A model generated the notes under the pieces. The model was given only the letters and a program-made list of their open reading frames with translations, did not search any database and had not been told where the DNA came from. Below are positions 51,288-60,516 of a stretch of 64,000 nt of DNA, one piece after another. Every line of letters starts with the position of its first letter. Position 1 is the stretch's first letter. A program made the position numbers and the translations under genes. The DNA is taken from the NCBI RefSeq assembly GCF_024609785.1, contig NZ_JANHJQ010000006.1, forward strand, positions 62,001 to 126,000, read 5' to 3'. The DNA comes from Pseudalkalibacillus decolorationis. GTDB taxonomy: Bacteria; Bacillota; Bacilli; Bacillales; Fictibacillaceae.

Positions 51288-52177
51288 TGTCTTTACAAAG
51301 TACCGTTGCTGCTGCAGAAAAGAAGATGGCTAAGCCAAAAAAGGAAACAAGCTTATTCAAGAAATTGATTCGAAACCGGCTTGCCGCCATCGGTTTGGCA
51401 GTAACCTTGTTTATGTCAATCATCGCTGTGTTTGCACCGTGGATTGCAACTCATCCGCCTAACGAGATGGATGTTGTAAGTTCTCTGAAAATACCCGGAA
51501 CGGACGGTCATCTATTGGGAACCGATAACTATGGAAGAGATTTGTTCAGTCGTCTTGTTTATGGAGCGAGAATTTCTTTAATCGTCGGGGTTTCAGCTGT
51601 TGTTTTTGGAGCATTCTTTGGCACCTTCCTTGGTTTAGTTTCCGGCTATTTTGGCGGAAAGCTTGATTCCATCATCATGCGCACAATGGATGGCTTATTC
51701 GCATTCCCTTTTATCCTTCTGGCTATAACACTTATGACGGTTCTTGGACAGGGTCTTGTAAATGTGATTATTGCAATAGGGGTAGCGAATATCCCTGGCT
51801 TTGCGAGAATTGTCCGCGGACAAGTACTCAGTGTAAAAGAAGAAGAATTTATCGAAGTAACGAGGTCGTTGGGCGCAACGGACGGACGTATCCTTTTTCA
51901 ACATGTATTGCCTAACTGCTTGGCCCCATTAATTGTATATGGAACGATGAGTATTGCCGGCGCGATTATTTCTGAAGCCGCATTAAGTTTCTTAGGATTA
52001 GGTGTTCAGCCTCCAACTGCTTCGTGGGGGAGTATTTTGAAGGATGGGAAAGACTTTTTGGTGTTAAGCCCTCACATGGCTACTTTCTCTGGGTTAGCCA
52101 TTTTAATTACCGTACTTGGCATTAATTTGTTCGGAGATGGCCTTCGAGATGCTTTGGATCCAAAAATGAAAATTTAA
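51287..52177 (+). CDS. ABC transporter permease, DppC/OppC type
   Basis: 296 residues with the OppC_N cytoplasmic segment (about 1-35), six helices, GTDNYGRDLFSRLVYGAR and the EAA loop EFIEVTRSLGATDGRILFQH. Overlaps the DppB-like gene (TAATG). Confidence 0.92.
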   Translation: MSLQSTVAAAEKKMAKPKKETSLFKKLIRNRLAAIGLAVTLFMSIIAVFAPWIATHPPNEMDVVSSLKIPGTDGHLLGTDNYGRDLFSRLVYGARISLIVGVSAVVFGAFFGTFLGLVSGYFGGKLDSIIMRTMDGLFAFPFILLAITLMTVLGQGLVNVIIAIGVANIPGFARIVRGQVLSVKEEEFIEVTRSLGATDGRILFQHVLPNCLAPLIVYGTMSIAGAIISEAALSFLGLGVQPPTASWGSILKDGKDFLVLSPHMATFSGLAILITVLGINLFGDGLRDALDPKMKI

Positions 52178-52195
52178 TTGATAGAGGTGATACGT

Positions 52196-53209
52196 ATGTC
52201 GGATCTTCTTTTGAAGGTTGAGGATTTGGAAGTGCATTTTCGCTCTTCCTCTTCGATTGTCAAGGCAGTAAACGGTGTTAGTTTTACATTAAATAAAAAG
52301 GAGACCCTTGGCATTGTAGGAGAATCGGGCTCCGGGAAAAGTGTTACGGCAACCGCATTGCTTCGGCTTATCCCGAATCCACCTGGAAATATAACTGGTG
52401 GAATGATGCTGTTTGAAGGAACGGATCTACTTTCTTTATCGGATAAAGATATGCGGTCTGTAAGGGGAAATGAAATTTCGATGATTTTTCAAGACCCGAT
52501 GACCAGTCTGAATCCTGTATTCAAAGTCGGCGACCAGATCATGGAATCTATACGTGCCCACCGAAAGGTTTCGAAAAAGGAAGCGAAGGCAGCAGCTGTC
52601 GATATGCTTAAGCTGGTAGGAATACCAGAAGCGGAAAAACGGATTAATATGTATCCGCACGAGTTTTCAGGCGGAATGAGACAGCGGGTTATGGTTGCTA
52701 TTGCGTTAGCCTGCAAACCGAAATTATTAATCGCGGACGAACCAACAACTGCGCTGGATGTGACGGTACAGGCTCAAATCCTTGATTTAATGAGGCATCT
52801 ACAGGACACCATTGATACGTCCATTATTATGATTACCCACGATTTGGGGGTTGTCTGGGAGATTTGCGATAAGGTGATTGTCATGTATGCCGGAAACACC
52901 GTCGAATCCGGAAGTGTAAAAACGATTTATGAAAATCCTCTTCATCCTTATACATGGGGGTTGCTGGATTCCCAGATTACAAGTGAAATATCAAATGAAG
53001 AAGGGCTATCTGCTATTCCCGGGAGCCCGCCTGATCTGCGTGAGGAAATGCCAGGCTGCCACTTTGCAGACCGCTGCCCATACGCACAGGAGATATGTTT
53101 TTCAGCAAAACCCGAAATGGTTGAAGTGGAGGAAGGTCATTCTGTCTCCTGCCATTTTCAAACAAAGAATACGCGGCTACAGCGAAAGGAGCGGGTCTAT
53201 CATGGCTGA
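52196..53209 (+). CDS. ABC transporter ATPase, DppD/OppD type
   Basis: 337 residues from ATG 52196 with GAGGTGATACGT before it; an upstream TTG is less likely. Walker A GESGSGKS, signature SGGMRQR, Walker B LLIADEPT, and a C-terminal oligopeptide extension with clustered cysteines (PGCHFADRCPYAQEIC), often an Fe-S or zinc site in this subfamily. Confidence 0.92.
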   Translation: MSDLLLKVEDLEVHFRSSSSIVKAVNGVSFTLNKKETLGIVGESGSGKSVTATALLRLIPNPPGNITGGMMLFEGTDLLSLSDKDMRSVRGNEISMIFQDPMTSLNPVFKVGDQIMESIRAHRKVSKKEAKAAAVDMLKLVGIPEAEKRINMYPHEFSGGMRQRVMVAIALACKPKLLIADEPTTALDVTVQAQILDLMRHLQDTIDTSIIMITHDLGVVWEICDKVIVMYAGNTVESGSVKTIYENPLHPYTWGLLDSQITSEISNEEGLSAIPGSPPDLREEMPGCHFADRCPYAQEICFSAKPEMVEVEEGHSVSCHFQTKNTRLQRKERVYHG

Positions 53210-54173
53210 AGTCATTATCAAAGTAGATAACTTAAAGAAGCACTTTCCTATCGATGATCCACTGCCTTTTAAAAAATCGACCCAAAGTGTTAAAGCAGTT
53301 GACGGTGTCAGCTTTGACGTTTTTCGCGGTGAAACGCTTGGGGTTGTTGGGGAATCCGGCTGCGGCAAATCGACCATGGCAAGATTAATCAATCAATTAA
53401 TCCTGCCGACAGAAGGAAGGGTTGAATTTAAGGGAAAGGATTTAGCTTCACTCGGAACCAAAGAAATCCGTTCCGCTAGAAAGTCAATCCAAATGGTTTT
53501 TCAAAACCCATATGCCTCATTGGATCCGAGAAAAACTATTGAGCAATTAATCATAGAGCCTCTGGTGATTCATAATATCGGTGATAAATCATTGCGCAAA
53601 AATCGTGTCCAGGAATTGCTTGATGTGGTCGGCTTAAGCAGTTATCACGGGGAAAGATACCCTCACGAATTTTCTGGAGGACAGCGTCAACGGATCAATA
53701 TTGCCCGTGCACTGGCGCTTAATCCTGATGTCATCATTTGTGATGAACCCGTTTCCGCGTTGGATGTATCGGTTCAGGCCCAGGTTATTAATTTGTTAAA
53801 AGACCTGCAAAAAAAATTTGATTTAACGTACTTGTTTATTTCACACGATTTAAACGTTGTGAGGTATATGTGTGATCGTATTGCTGTTATGTATCTCGGA
53901 AAAATTGTTGAAATGGGGACATACAATGAAATCTATCAAAACCCCAGCCATCCTTACACAAAAGCATTGCTTTCCGCTATTCCAAAAGAAGGACCATTTG
54001 AAAAGAAAGAACGAATTCTTTTAAAAGGGGATGTGCCAAGTCCGGTCAACCCGCCGTCAGGATGCCATTTTCATCAAAGATGCCCTTATGCAATAGAGAT
54101 TTGCAAAACTCAGGCTCCTGAATTGAAAAAAACGGCAACAAGGCATCAAGTAGCCTGTCATATTGTTGAATAA
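53202..54173 (+). CDS. ABC transporter ATPase, DppF/OppF type
   Basis: 323 residues from ATG 53202, overlapping the previous gene by eight bases; AAGGAG lies inside it. Walker A GESGCGKS, signature SGGQRQR, Walker B VIICDEPV, and cysteines in SGCHFHQRCPYAIEIC. Forms the ATPase heterodimer with the previous product. Confidence 0.92.
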   Translation: MAEVIIKVDNLKKHFPIDDPLPFKKSTQSVKAVDGVSFDVFRGETLGVVGESGCGKSTMARLINQLILPTEGRVEFKGKDLASLGTKEIRSARKSIQMVFQNPYASLDPRKTIEQLIIEPLVIHNIGDKSLRKNRVQELLDVVGLSSYHGERYPHEFSGGQRQRINIARALALNPDVIICDEPVSALDVSVQAQVINLLKDLQKKFDLTYLFISHDLNVVRYMCDRIAVMYLGKIVEMGTYNEIYQNPSHPYTKALLSAIPKEGPFEKKERILLKGDVPSPVNPPSGCHFHQRCPYAIEICKTQAPELKKTATRHQVACHIVE

Positions 54174-54193
54174 AACAGAGGAGGAATTTTACT

Positions 54194-55144
54194 ATGTCTT
54201 TAAAATATGTTATGGATGTGTATGAGCTTTTAGATAATATAGATGTATCGGGAAAGGATGTTAAAGGTTACTTAGATTCCATTTCTAGTCTGGGGGATAT
54301 TACGGTCCAGACTGTTGAAGGAAATGAAGGCTATACAGATTTTATTAAAGTGACTATACCGGGAGAAAAAGGAAAGGCAAACGGCGGAGAGGCCCCTACT
54401 TTAGGGATTATCGGACGTTTAGGCGGAATTGGCGCGCGTCCGCAGGTAAAAGGATTTGTTTCAGATGGCGATGGCGCTCTATCATGTATTGCCTCAGCTG
54501 CAAAATTGCTTGATATGACTGGAAAGGGAGATTGTCTTCAGGGTGATGTAATTCTGACAACGCATATTTGTCCGACAGCTCCAACACTGCCGCATGATCC
54601 TGTTCCTTTTATGAACTCTCCGGTTGATATTTTAACCATGAATATGCATGAAGTGACAGAAGAGATGGATGCGATTTTGTCTATTGATACGACAAAAGGA
54701 AACATGATTACAAATCATCGGGGATTTGCTATCACTCCAACGGTAAAAGAAGGGTACATTTTAAAAGTAAGTAATGACTTACTGCATGTTTATACCCAAT
54801 CTGCCGGAAGGCTCCCTGTAACTCTACCTATTACAACACAGGATATCACACCTTACGGAAACGGAGTGTACCATGTTAACAGTATCCTCCAGCCTGCTGT
54901 GGCAACAAAAAGCCCAGTAGTAGGTGTAGCAATTACAACTGAAACAGCGGTTGCCGGCTGCGGAACAGGAGCTACCCATCCAGCGGATGTTGAACAAGTA
55001 GTGCGTTATGTCATTGAAGTTGCCAAGCTTTTTGGAGAAAATAAATGTGCTTTCTTCGATCCAAGTGAATTTGACCGCCTTGAAGAACTATATGGAAAAA
55101 TGACGCATTTCCAAACACAAGGAAATCAGGTGACTGCAGGATGA
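54194..55144 (+). CDS. DUF1177 protein
   Basis: 316 residues after GAGGAGG. Conserved GRLGGIGARPQVKGFVSDGD, HICPTAPTLPHDPVPFMNSP, and TTETAVAGCGTGATHPADVE. DUF1177 genes occur with peptide transporters and amidohydrolases; biochemical function unknown to me. The His/Asp-rich stretches hint at a metal hydrolase. Its stop overlaps the next start by four bases (ATGA). Confidence 0.8.
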   Translation: MSLKYVMDVYELLDNIDVSGKDVKGYLDSISSLGDITVQTVEGNEGYTDFIKVTIPGEKGKANGGEAPTLGIIGRLGGIGARPQVKGFVSDGDGALSCIASAAKLLDMTGKGDCLQGDVILTTHICPTAPTLPHDPVPFMNSPVDILTMNMHEVTEEMDAILSIDTTKGNMITNHRGFAITPTVKEGYILKVSNDLLHVYTQSAGRLPVTLPITTQDITPYGNGVYHVNSILQPAVATKSPVVGVAITTETAVAGCGTGATHPADVEQVVRYVIEVAKLFGENKCAFFDPSEFDRLEELYGKMTHFQTQGNQVTAG

Positions 55145-56409
55145 AAGATTTAACAGCTCTCAAGCAAACATTAATAGATGAAGTTGAATCCCGCAAGGAC
55201 GAATTAATTGAACTCTGCAGCTCCCTAATCAGGATTCCCAGTGAAAACCCACCGGGAGACTCAACCGAGGTTAGTCAGTTCATTGCAAATTACCTTAACC
55301 AATATGGTCTTGAGGCTGATTGGCATGAGCCAGCTGATAAAATGTATAATCTGGTATCGAACATTGGGCAAGAAGATGGAAAGCATTTGATTTATTGCGG
55401 GCACACAGATGTAGTACCGGCCGGAGATTTATCAAAATGGGATTTTGATCCCTTCTCCGGGGAAGTAAAGGACGGCTGGATTCTTGGCAGAGGAGCCAGT
55501 GATATGAAAGCTGGCCTTGCCGGTATAATGTTTGCCTTTGCTTTACTTAAAGAGTTAAAAGTAGATTTACCGGGAAAATTGACGCTGGCGATTGTTCCTG
55601 ACGAAGAGACGGGTGGGGAGTACGGTGTCCCATGGCTGTTGGAAAATGGTATTATTACTGGAAACGGATGCTTGATTGCCGAACCTTCCTCACCATTAAA
55701 TCCAACACTTGGCCAAAAAGGATCATATTGGTTCGAACTTGAGGTATTTGGGGAACCGGGACATGGCAGCCTTTCGCCTATTGCTGGCAATAACGCAATT
55801 ACGGATGCTCTTGCCGCGATTGAAAAAATAAGAAAGCTATGGGATCTTCAAATTTCCATTCCTGAAGAGGTACAGCCGCTTATTGAAGTTTCAAAGCGTT
55901 ATATGCGGGAAGTGGAGAAGGACAGAGAGAAATTTCAACCGGTATTGGAACGAGTCACTGTTAATATCGGAACGATTCACGGAGGAACGAAGTCTAATAT
56001 CATTCCTGAAAGCTGCAAAGTGCAAATCGACTGTCGCCTTCCTTTTGGTATTACCCGGGATGAAATAAGTGCCTATTTACAGAAGGAATTGGATGAATTG
56101 GGAATCCGCTATGAAATCCGTCCGTTCGGTTTTAGAAGCCACGCTAATTACACAGCTGCAGAAGATCCTGTCTGTAAGGCGATTGTAGATAATGTTTCCC
56201 TTGTCACTGGAAAGGAATCATATGGAGTTATGCAATGGGCAAGCAGCGACGCGCGCCACTTCAGGGATCATCAAATCCCGGTTCTTCAGTACGGACCTGC
56301 ATACTTACCAAGTATTCATGGATACAATGAAAAGGTTCAGGTTGATGATGTGGTAAGGTGTGCTAAAGTGTACGTAGCAGCAGTGGTTGATTTTCTGAAT
56401 TCAAAATAA
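55141..56409 (+). CDS. M20 family metallopeptidase (ArgE/DapE/CPG2-like)
   Basis: 422 residues. Zinc motifs: CGHTDVVPAGD, GRGASDMKAG (bridging Asp), DEETGGEYG (catalytic Glu followed by metal Glu) and a late IHGYNEK His; lid domain about 185-310 with GHGSLSP. Likely cleaves imported dipeptides or N-acyl amino acids. ATGA overlap with the DUF1177 gene. Confidence 0.88.
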   Translation: MKDLTALKQTLIDEVESRKDELIELCSSLIRIPSENPPGDSTEVSQFIANYLNQYGLEADWHEPADKMYNLVSNIGQEDGKHLIYCGHTDVVPAGDLSKWDFDPFSGEVKDGWILGRGASDMKAGLAGIMFAFALLKELKVDLPGKLTLAIVPDEETGGEYGVPWLLENGIITGNGCLIAEPSSPLNPTLGQKGSYWFELEVFGEPGHGSLSPIAGNNAITDALAAIEKIRKLWDLQISIPEEVQPLIEVSKRYMREVEKDREKFQPVLERVTVNIGTIHGGTKSNIIPESCKVQIDCRLPFGITRDEISAYLQKELDELGIRYEIRPFGFRSHANYTAAEDPVCKAIVDNVSLVTGKESYGVMQWASSDARHFRDHQIPVLQYGPAYLPSIHGYNEKVQVDDVVRCAKVYVAAVVDFLNSK

Positions 56410-56496
56410 TTGAATTATTTTTGGGATTTTCCTTCCTTTGCAGGTCAATAGGAAACATAAACGAAATAGACGCTTTTAAGCAAGTCTGACGCTTAC

Positions 56497-56614
56497 ACGT
56501 TAAGAAAGTATAAAAATACTTTCTTATAGTATAAAGCAAGGGCCTTTAGGTCATCCCTTTAGGGACTAAGGCAATCGACAACGCTAAGGATTGGCGCTAG
56601 CCAAGTTTTCTTTA
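56497..56614. repeat. MITE-like element copy
   Basis: ACGTTAAGAAAGTATAAAAA at the left, GCTAGCCAAGTTTTCTTTAT at the right; the middle holds GGGCCTTTAGGTC and a stretch of its own. A further palindrome (CCCTTTAAG at 56651-56659 with 56676-56684) fills the gap before the IclR gene. Confidence 0.75.
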
Positions 56615-56785
56615 TTGGCCTGTGAAAATGGGGATTTACGAGCAGTCATTCCCTTTAAGGTTTTAACCCCGTATACTTAAAGGGATAACTGCCGATTTTT
56701 GCGGAATAGCCCATTATAAGCATTCGATTTTACATAATAGCAGATGATCAATTATAACTATTAGCCATTGGAGAAGGGGTTTATT

Positions 56786-57547
56786 ATGTTAAAAACGTTA
56801 GATTCAGCACTAAAGGTTCTTAAAATGTTTACAAGGGAAAAGCCGGTATGGGGTGGAAGGGAACTGGCAAATGAACTTGGGATGAATCATACAAATATAT
56901 ACCGGATTCTTGAAACATTTGAGAAAAATAGATTTATAACAAAAGACGAGGTTACAAAGAAATATTCACTTGGTTATGCTACATGGGAACTGGGGATTAT
57001 CATGTATGAAAGCCTAAATATTCAAAAATTGATTCGACCGATCCTTGAACAGTTAATGGAAAAAACGGGAGAGTCGATTTTCCTTACCATTTTAGACCGC
57101 GACGAAGCGGTAACGCTCGAAGTGCTTGAACCAGAAAATAAAGTGAAATTTTCGGTGTCAGCCGGAAGCAGAGCGCCTCTATATGTCGGTGCTTCCTATC
57201 GTTCTATACTCGCCTTCCTGCCCGAAGAATTTGTGGAATCAGTTATTGAAATTGGTTTGGTAAAATACACAAAAACGACGATGACTGATCCAGATATATT
57301 AAGAGCAGAATTGGAAAAAATTCGCGAACAAGGGTGGGCGGAAAGCCAAAGTGAATATACGGAAGATGTAATTGCCCTAGCCGTCCCTTTGTTTGATGAT
57401 AAGGAAATTATTGGGTCCCTTACCGTTTCAGGACCAGTATATCGGATGTCGGATGAAAACATCCAGAAGTATCTGCCGCAATTAAAAGAAGCGAGAGATG
57501 AAGTAGCTCAAGTGATCCAACGTTATCAACTGAAATTCAAAGCTTGA
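56786..57547 (+). CDS. IclR-family transcriptional regulator
   Basis: 253 residues from ATG 56786, after GGAGAAGGGG (an upstream TTG overlaps that site). Winged helix at 1-65 (GGRELANELGMNHTNIYRIL) and an IclR effector domain with YVGASYRSILAFLP, WAESQSEYTEDVIALAVP and GSLTVSGPVYRM. Likely controls the peptide cluster. Confidence 0.88.
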   Translation: MLKTLDSALKVLKMFTREKPVWGGRELANELGMNHTNIYRILETFEKNRFITKDEVTKKYSLGYATWELGIIMYESLNIQKLIRPILEQLMEKTGESIFLTILDRDEAVTLEVLEPENKVKFSVSAGSRAPLYVGASYRSILAFLPEEFVESVIEIGLVKYTKTTMTDPDILRAELEKIREQGWAESQSEYTEDVIALAVPLFDDKEIIGSLTVSGPVYRMSDENIQKYLPQLKEARDEVAQVIQRYQLKFKA

Positions 57548-57565
57548 TATTTAAGGAGGATAAAC

Positions 57566-58495
57566 ATGCACCAATTGACTGAAGTTACAAAATCAGTTTT
57601 AAGGAATAACTTGCACATTAGAGAAAATGACCATATTTTAATCATCACGGATTCAGAATTAGCTGAAATCGCAAATGTGTTTTTTCAATCTGGAATTGCT
57701 GCAGGCAATGAAACCATGCTTATGCAAATGACACCAAGATATAAATCGGGGGAAGAGCCTCCGGTGCCTGTATCCGAAGCAATGAAATATGCCGAGGTCG
57801 TCCTTTGTATTACGAAGCACTCGCTTACCCATACAAATGCAAGAAAAGAAGCGTCCGCAGCTGGAGTACGAGTTGCCACCATGCCAGGAATTACCTTGGA
57901 TATGCTACATGAAGGCGCCATTACAGCAGACTACCTGGAAGTAGAAGAACTTACTAAATACTATTGCGGTTTGCTGGATGCAGGGGAGGAGGTTGATATA
58001 AAAAAGGAAGATACTCACTTGTCTTTTTCTATAAAAGGAAGAAAAAGCATCCCAAGTACAGGCGTCTTTCGGGAAAAAGGAGAGTCCGGAAACCTTCCTT
58101 CAGGTGAAAGTTATCTTGCTCCGCTGGAGGACACTGCTAATGGTACCATTCTTATCGATGGCGCCATTGCCGGAATCGGTGTACTCAGCGAGCCGATTGA
58201 ATTAACCATTAAAAATGGGAGATTAACAGATGCGAGCGGCAAGGATGGTAAACACTTGCTCGAACTGCTGGGAGACGGAAAAGGAAGAATCATAGCTGAA
58301 TTTGGAATCGGCACCAATAAGAAAGCGAGATTAACAGGCAATGTCCTCGAGGACGAAAAAGTTTATGGCACCGTACATATTGCGTTTGGTAGCAATAAAT
58401 CCTTCGGAGGAGAGAATGAAGCCGGTGTTCATATTGATTGTGTCATCAAGGAACCGGTTGTTTGGATCGATGACAAGGTCATTTCGTTTAAATAA
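57566..58495 (+). CDS. M29-like aminopeptidase
   Basis: 309 residues after AAGGAGG. Metal-site region: AEFGIGTNKKARLTGNVLEDEK and YGTVHIAFGSN with GVHIDCVIKEP, as in M29 enzymes. Shorter than AmpS (about 410), matching the short leucyl-aminopeptidase-like form found with peptide transporters. Ends peptide breakdown begun by the M20 enzyme. Confidence 0.78.
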   Translation: MHQLTEVTKSVLRNNLHIRENDHILIITDSELAEIANVFFQSGIAAGNETMLMQMTPRYKSGEEPPVPVSEAMKYAEVVLCITKHSLTHTNARKEASAAGVRVATMPGITLDMLHEGAITADYLEVEELTKYYCGLLDAGEEVDIKKEDTHLSFSIKGRKSIPSTGVFREKGESGNLPSGESYLAPLEDTANGTILIDGAIAGIGVLSEPIELTIKNGRLTDASGKDGKHLLELLGDGKGRIIAEFGIGTNKKARLTGNVLEDEKVYGTVHIAFGSNKSFGGENEAGVHIDCVIKEPVVWIDDKVISFK

Positions 58496-58623
58496 AAGTA
58501 GCTTCATGGAACAAGGTGGAATAGAAAAAGAGAGAAGACTGCCCTCCCTCCTTCAAGTAGACAATTTAAAAGAGTATATTAATCTGTGGCCTTTTCTCGA
58601 TGTTCAATCGAGGAAAGGTTATA

Positions 58624-58657
58624 AAAACGTATAAATCAAAATCGATTTATACGTTTT
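58624..58657. terminator. Bidirectional terminator between convergent genes
   Basis: AAAACGTATAAATC (58624-58637) pairs perfectly with 58644-58657, with A and T runs on both flanks. Confidence 0.88.
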
Positions 58658-58663
58658 CTTCCT

Positions 58664-59206
58664 CTATAATTTCCCCAACACTGTATCAATTTTTGCATGA
58701 TCATCCGGAGAAGAATCGACATGCTTCCAAAACAGTTTTCCATCCTCTGAATAGAGATAGGTACCGCCTTGAATGAAGACGTCCGCTTTTTTCATTGATT
58801 GGAGAACGACCGCTTTTTGGCGCTCATCACTTGGGATGAAATTTTTCGTTTTACGTAAGACAAATCCCAACGCAGCCTTCGACAACAGCTTCCATTTTGG
58901 CATTGTTTTATGTCCCATTTGACGATACCCTTCTTTTTCCGGGTCCCCGAGAATTGGAAAAGGGAAGGGACCGAATGCGTCAAGAAACTGACTAATAAAC
59001 TTCGCGTTCGATGGGGCTACCGCATAGACAGCCACACCACGATCATTAAATTCATTTATGCGCTCACGCAACTGCGTAAGATATTCACGACAGATCGGTC
59101 AGCCAAGATGGCGAACATATACGACCATTGTCTTCTGCCCGCTATTTTTCGTGATTTCTTCAAGTGTAATTGAACGATCATTTTGGGTTTCAAATTCAAT
59201 ATTCAT
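58664..59206 (-). CDS. Peroxiredoxin-like protein with in-frame TGA at the active site; candidate selenoprotein
   Basis: 181 codons from ATG 59206, with AAGGAGG seven bases upstream, so translation clearly begins there. Codon 36 is TGA (59101-59099) in the context VVYVRHLG-TGA-PICREYL, exactly where thioredoxin-fold peroxiredoxin-like proteins have the first Cys of CPxC. The frame continues 145 codons with normal coding (FGPFPFPILGDPEKEGYRQM, IQGGTYLYSEDGKLFWKH). A 7-bp hairpin begins 18 bases after the TGA. A TTG at 59071 could start a short fragment, but that would lack the active site. Alternatives: recent nonsense mutation or sequencing error. Confidence 0.7.
59063..59080 (-). promoter_or_regulatory. 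SECIS-like hairpin downstream of the TGA codon
   Basis: On the minus strand CTTACGC pairs with GCGTGAG around a four-base loop AGTT. The loop starts 25 bases after the TGA and has G in its second position, within the published bacterial SECIS limits as I know them (16-37 bases, G in the first two loop bases). Confidence 0.5.
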
Positions 59207-59334
59207 GAAAAGTCCTCCTTGATTCGCTTATCGTAACGTTATTTCAAACAGGAAGATGAGTCTATCTAAGTTATATATCTATTATAACTGTACCAACAAA
59301 TGCAAGCCAAATAATAGAATTCAGAAGTGTAATA

Positions 59335-59370
59335 AACCTAGACAGTACTTCTTATTCGTCTGTCTAGGTT
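59335..59370 (-). terminator. Terminator of the M20D aminoacylase gene
   Basis: AACCTAGACAG (59335-59345) pairs perfectly with CTGTCTAGGTT (59360-59370); TTATTA follows on the minus strand. Confidence 0.65.
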
Positions 59371-59388
59371 CTATATAGAAATCTGCAT

Positions 59389-60516
59389 TTAAATTTTGTA
59401 GGTTTGCAGGATGGCGTTATACAAAATTTGAACGCCATTCATTAATGCATCTTTATTAAATGTCATGTGTGGATGATGTAACCCTGGTTTAAGATCACAA
59501 CCTAATCCGATCATTGTAGCTTTAAGTTGTGGCTTTTTTATCGTATAGAAATGGAAGTCATCTCCACCGGGAGTCACTAATGGCGGGTCTACTTTATCTT
59601 CGCCTAACGTATCACTTATTGCTTTTTCCATAATCTTTATTGCTTCCGAATTTGTTTCTGCAGCAGCAATTCCTTCGATATTTTCAACCTCAATAGCCAC
59701 ATCATATAAATCACTTATCGCCGTGAAGATACCATTTACCTTTCTCTCTAACTCATCCATTAATTCATTATTTTGTGCACGCATATCTAGTGAAAAGGTT
59801 CCGCTCCCAGGTATGATATTCGTGTTCTTTCCCCCGGCATGAAAGTTTGTCATTTTCACAGAGTAAGGGACTCGTGGATCCAAATAGATTTTATTGATCA
59901 TATTAACGATCTGAGCACCAATCTCTATAGCATTTTGGTTGAGGTGTGGTCGAGCCCCATGTGCATCGTAACCTTTGATTCTTCCATTAACCTGTAGTGC
60001 TGCACCGTGCACGATAACCGGTGTCGCATGTCCGATCTTTGTCTCTTGTTCAGGTCGTAAGTGAATACCATATAAGTAATCCACATCATCGACAACACCT
60101 TTATCCACCATCTTCAGTGCACCAGAACCCTTTTCTTCAGCAGGTTGGAAAATGAATTTGATGGCGATTTTGTCCTTGATTGCTTTGTTTTGTTCCAACA
60201 TCCATAGAACTCCCAAAACCATTGACATGTGTGCATCGTGGCCACATGAATGATTGGCTCTGAATTCCCCGTTGACTTCTTGCCACAATGCATCAATATC
60301 TGCTCGAATGGCTATCACGGGTAAATTATTTTCAAAATTACCAAATTCCCCGATAACGCCAGGACAATCATCAAATGTTGTAACCTTACATCCGCTTTCT
60401 TTAAGTCGTTTTGCTATATATTTCGTAGTTTCAGTCTCTTCCCAACTAATCTCCGCGTGCTCATGTAAATAGTGAAACGTATCTAACACACGTTCATTAA
60501 GGATATTCACGTCCAT
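59389..60516 (-). CDS. M20D-family aminoacylase / N-acyl-amino-acid deacylase
   Basis: 375 residues. M20D motifs: AIRADIDALW, NHSCGHDAHMSM, QPAEEKGSGA, GIHLRPE, the lid with GYDAHGARPHLNQNAIE and PGGDDFHFY near the end. Such enzymes remove acyl groups from amino acids. Start shares one base with the preceding regulator's stop (TAATG). Next to the divergent racemase it probably deacylates N-succinyl- or N-acyl-L-amino acids. Confidence 0.87.
   Translation of the reverse strand: MDVNILNERVLDTFHYLHEHAEISWEETETTKYIAKRLKESGCKVTTFDDCPGVIGEFGNFENNLPVIAIRADIDALWQEVNGEFRANHSCGHDAHMSMVLGVLWMLEQNKAIKDKIAIKFIFQPAEEKGSGALKMVDKGVVDDVDYLYGIHLRPEQETKIGHATPVIVHGAALQVNGRIKGYDAHGARPHLNQNAIEIGAQIVNMINKIYLDPRVPYSVKMTNFHAGGKNTNIIPGSGTFSLDMRAQNNELMDELERKVNGIFTAISDLYDVAIEVENIEGIAAAETNSEAIKIMEKAISDTLGEDKVDPPLVTPGGDDFHFYTIKKPQLKATMIGLGCDLKPGLHHPHMTFNKDALMNGVQILYNAILQTYKI

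Noticed and set aside
58664-59071. A short complete gene starting at TTG 59071
   Set aside because: It would lack the active-site motif, and the good ribosome site and ATG lie upstream at 59206 in the same frame.
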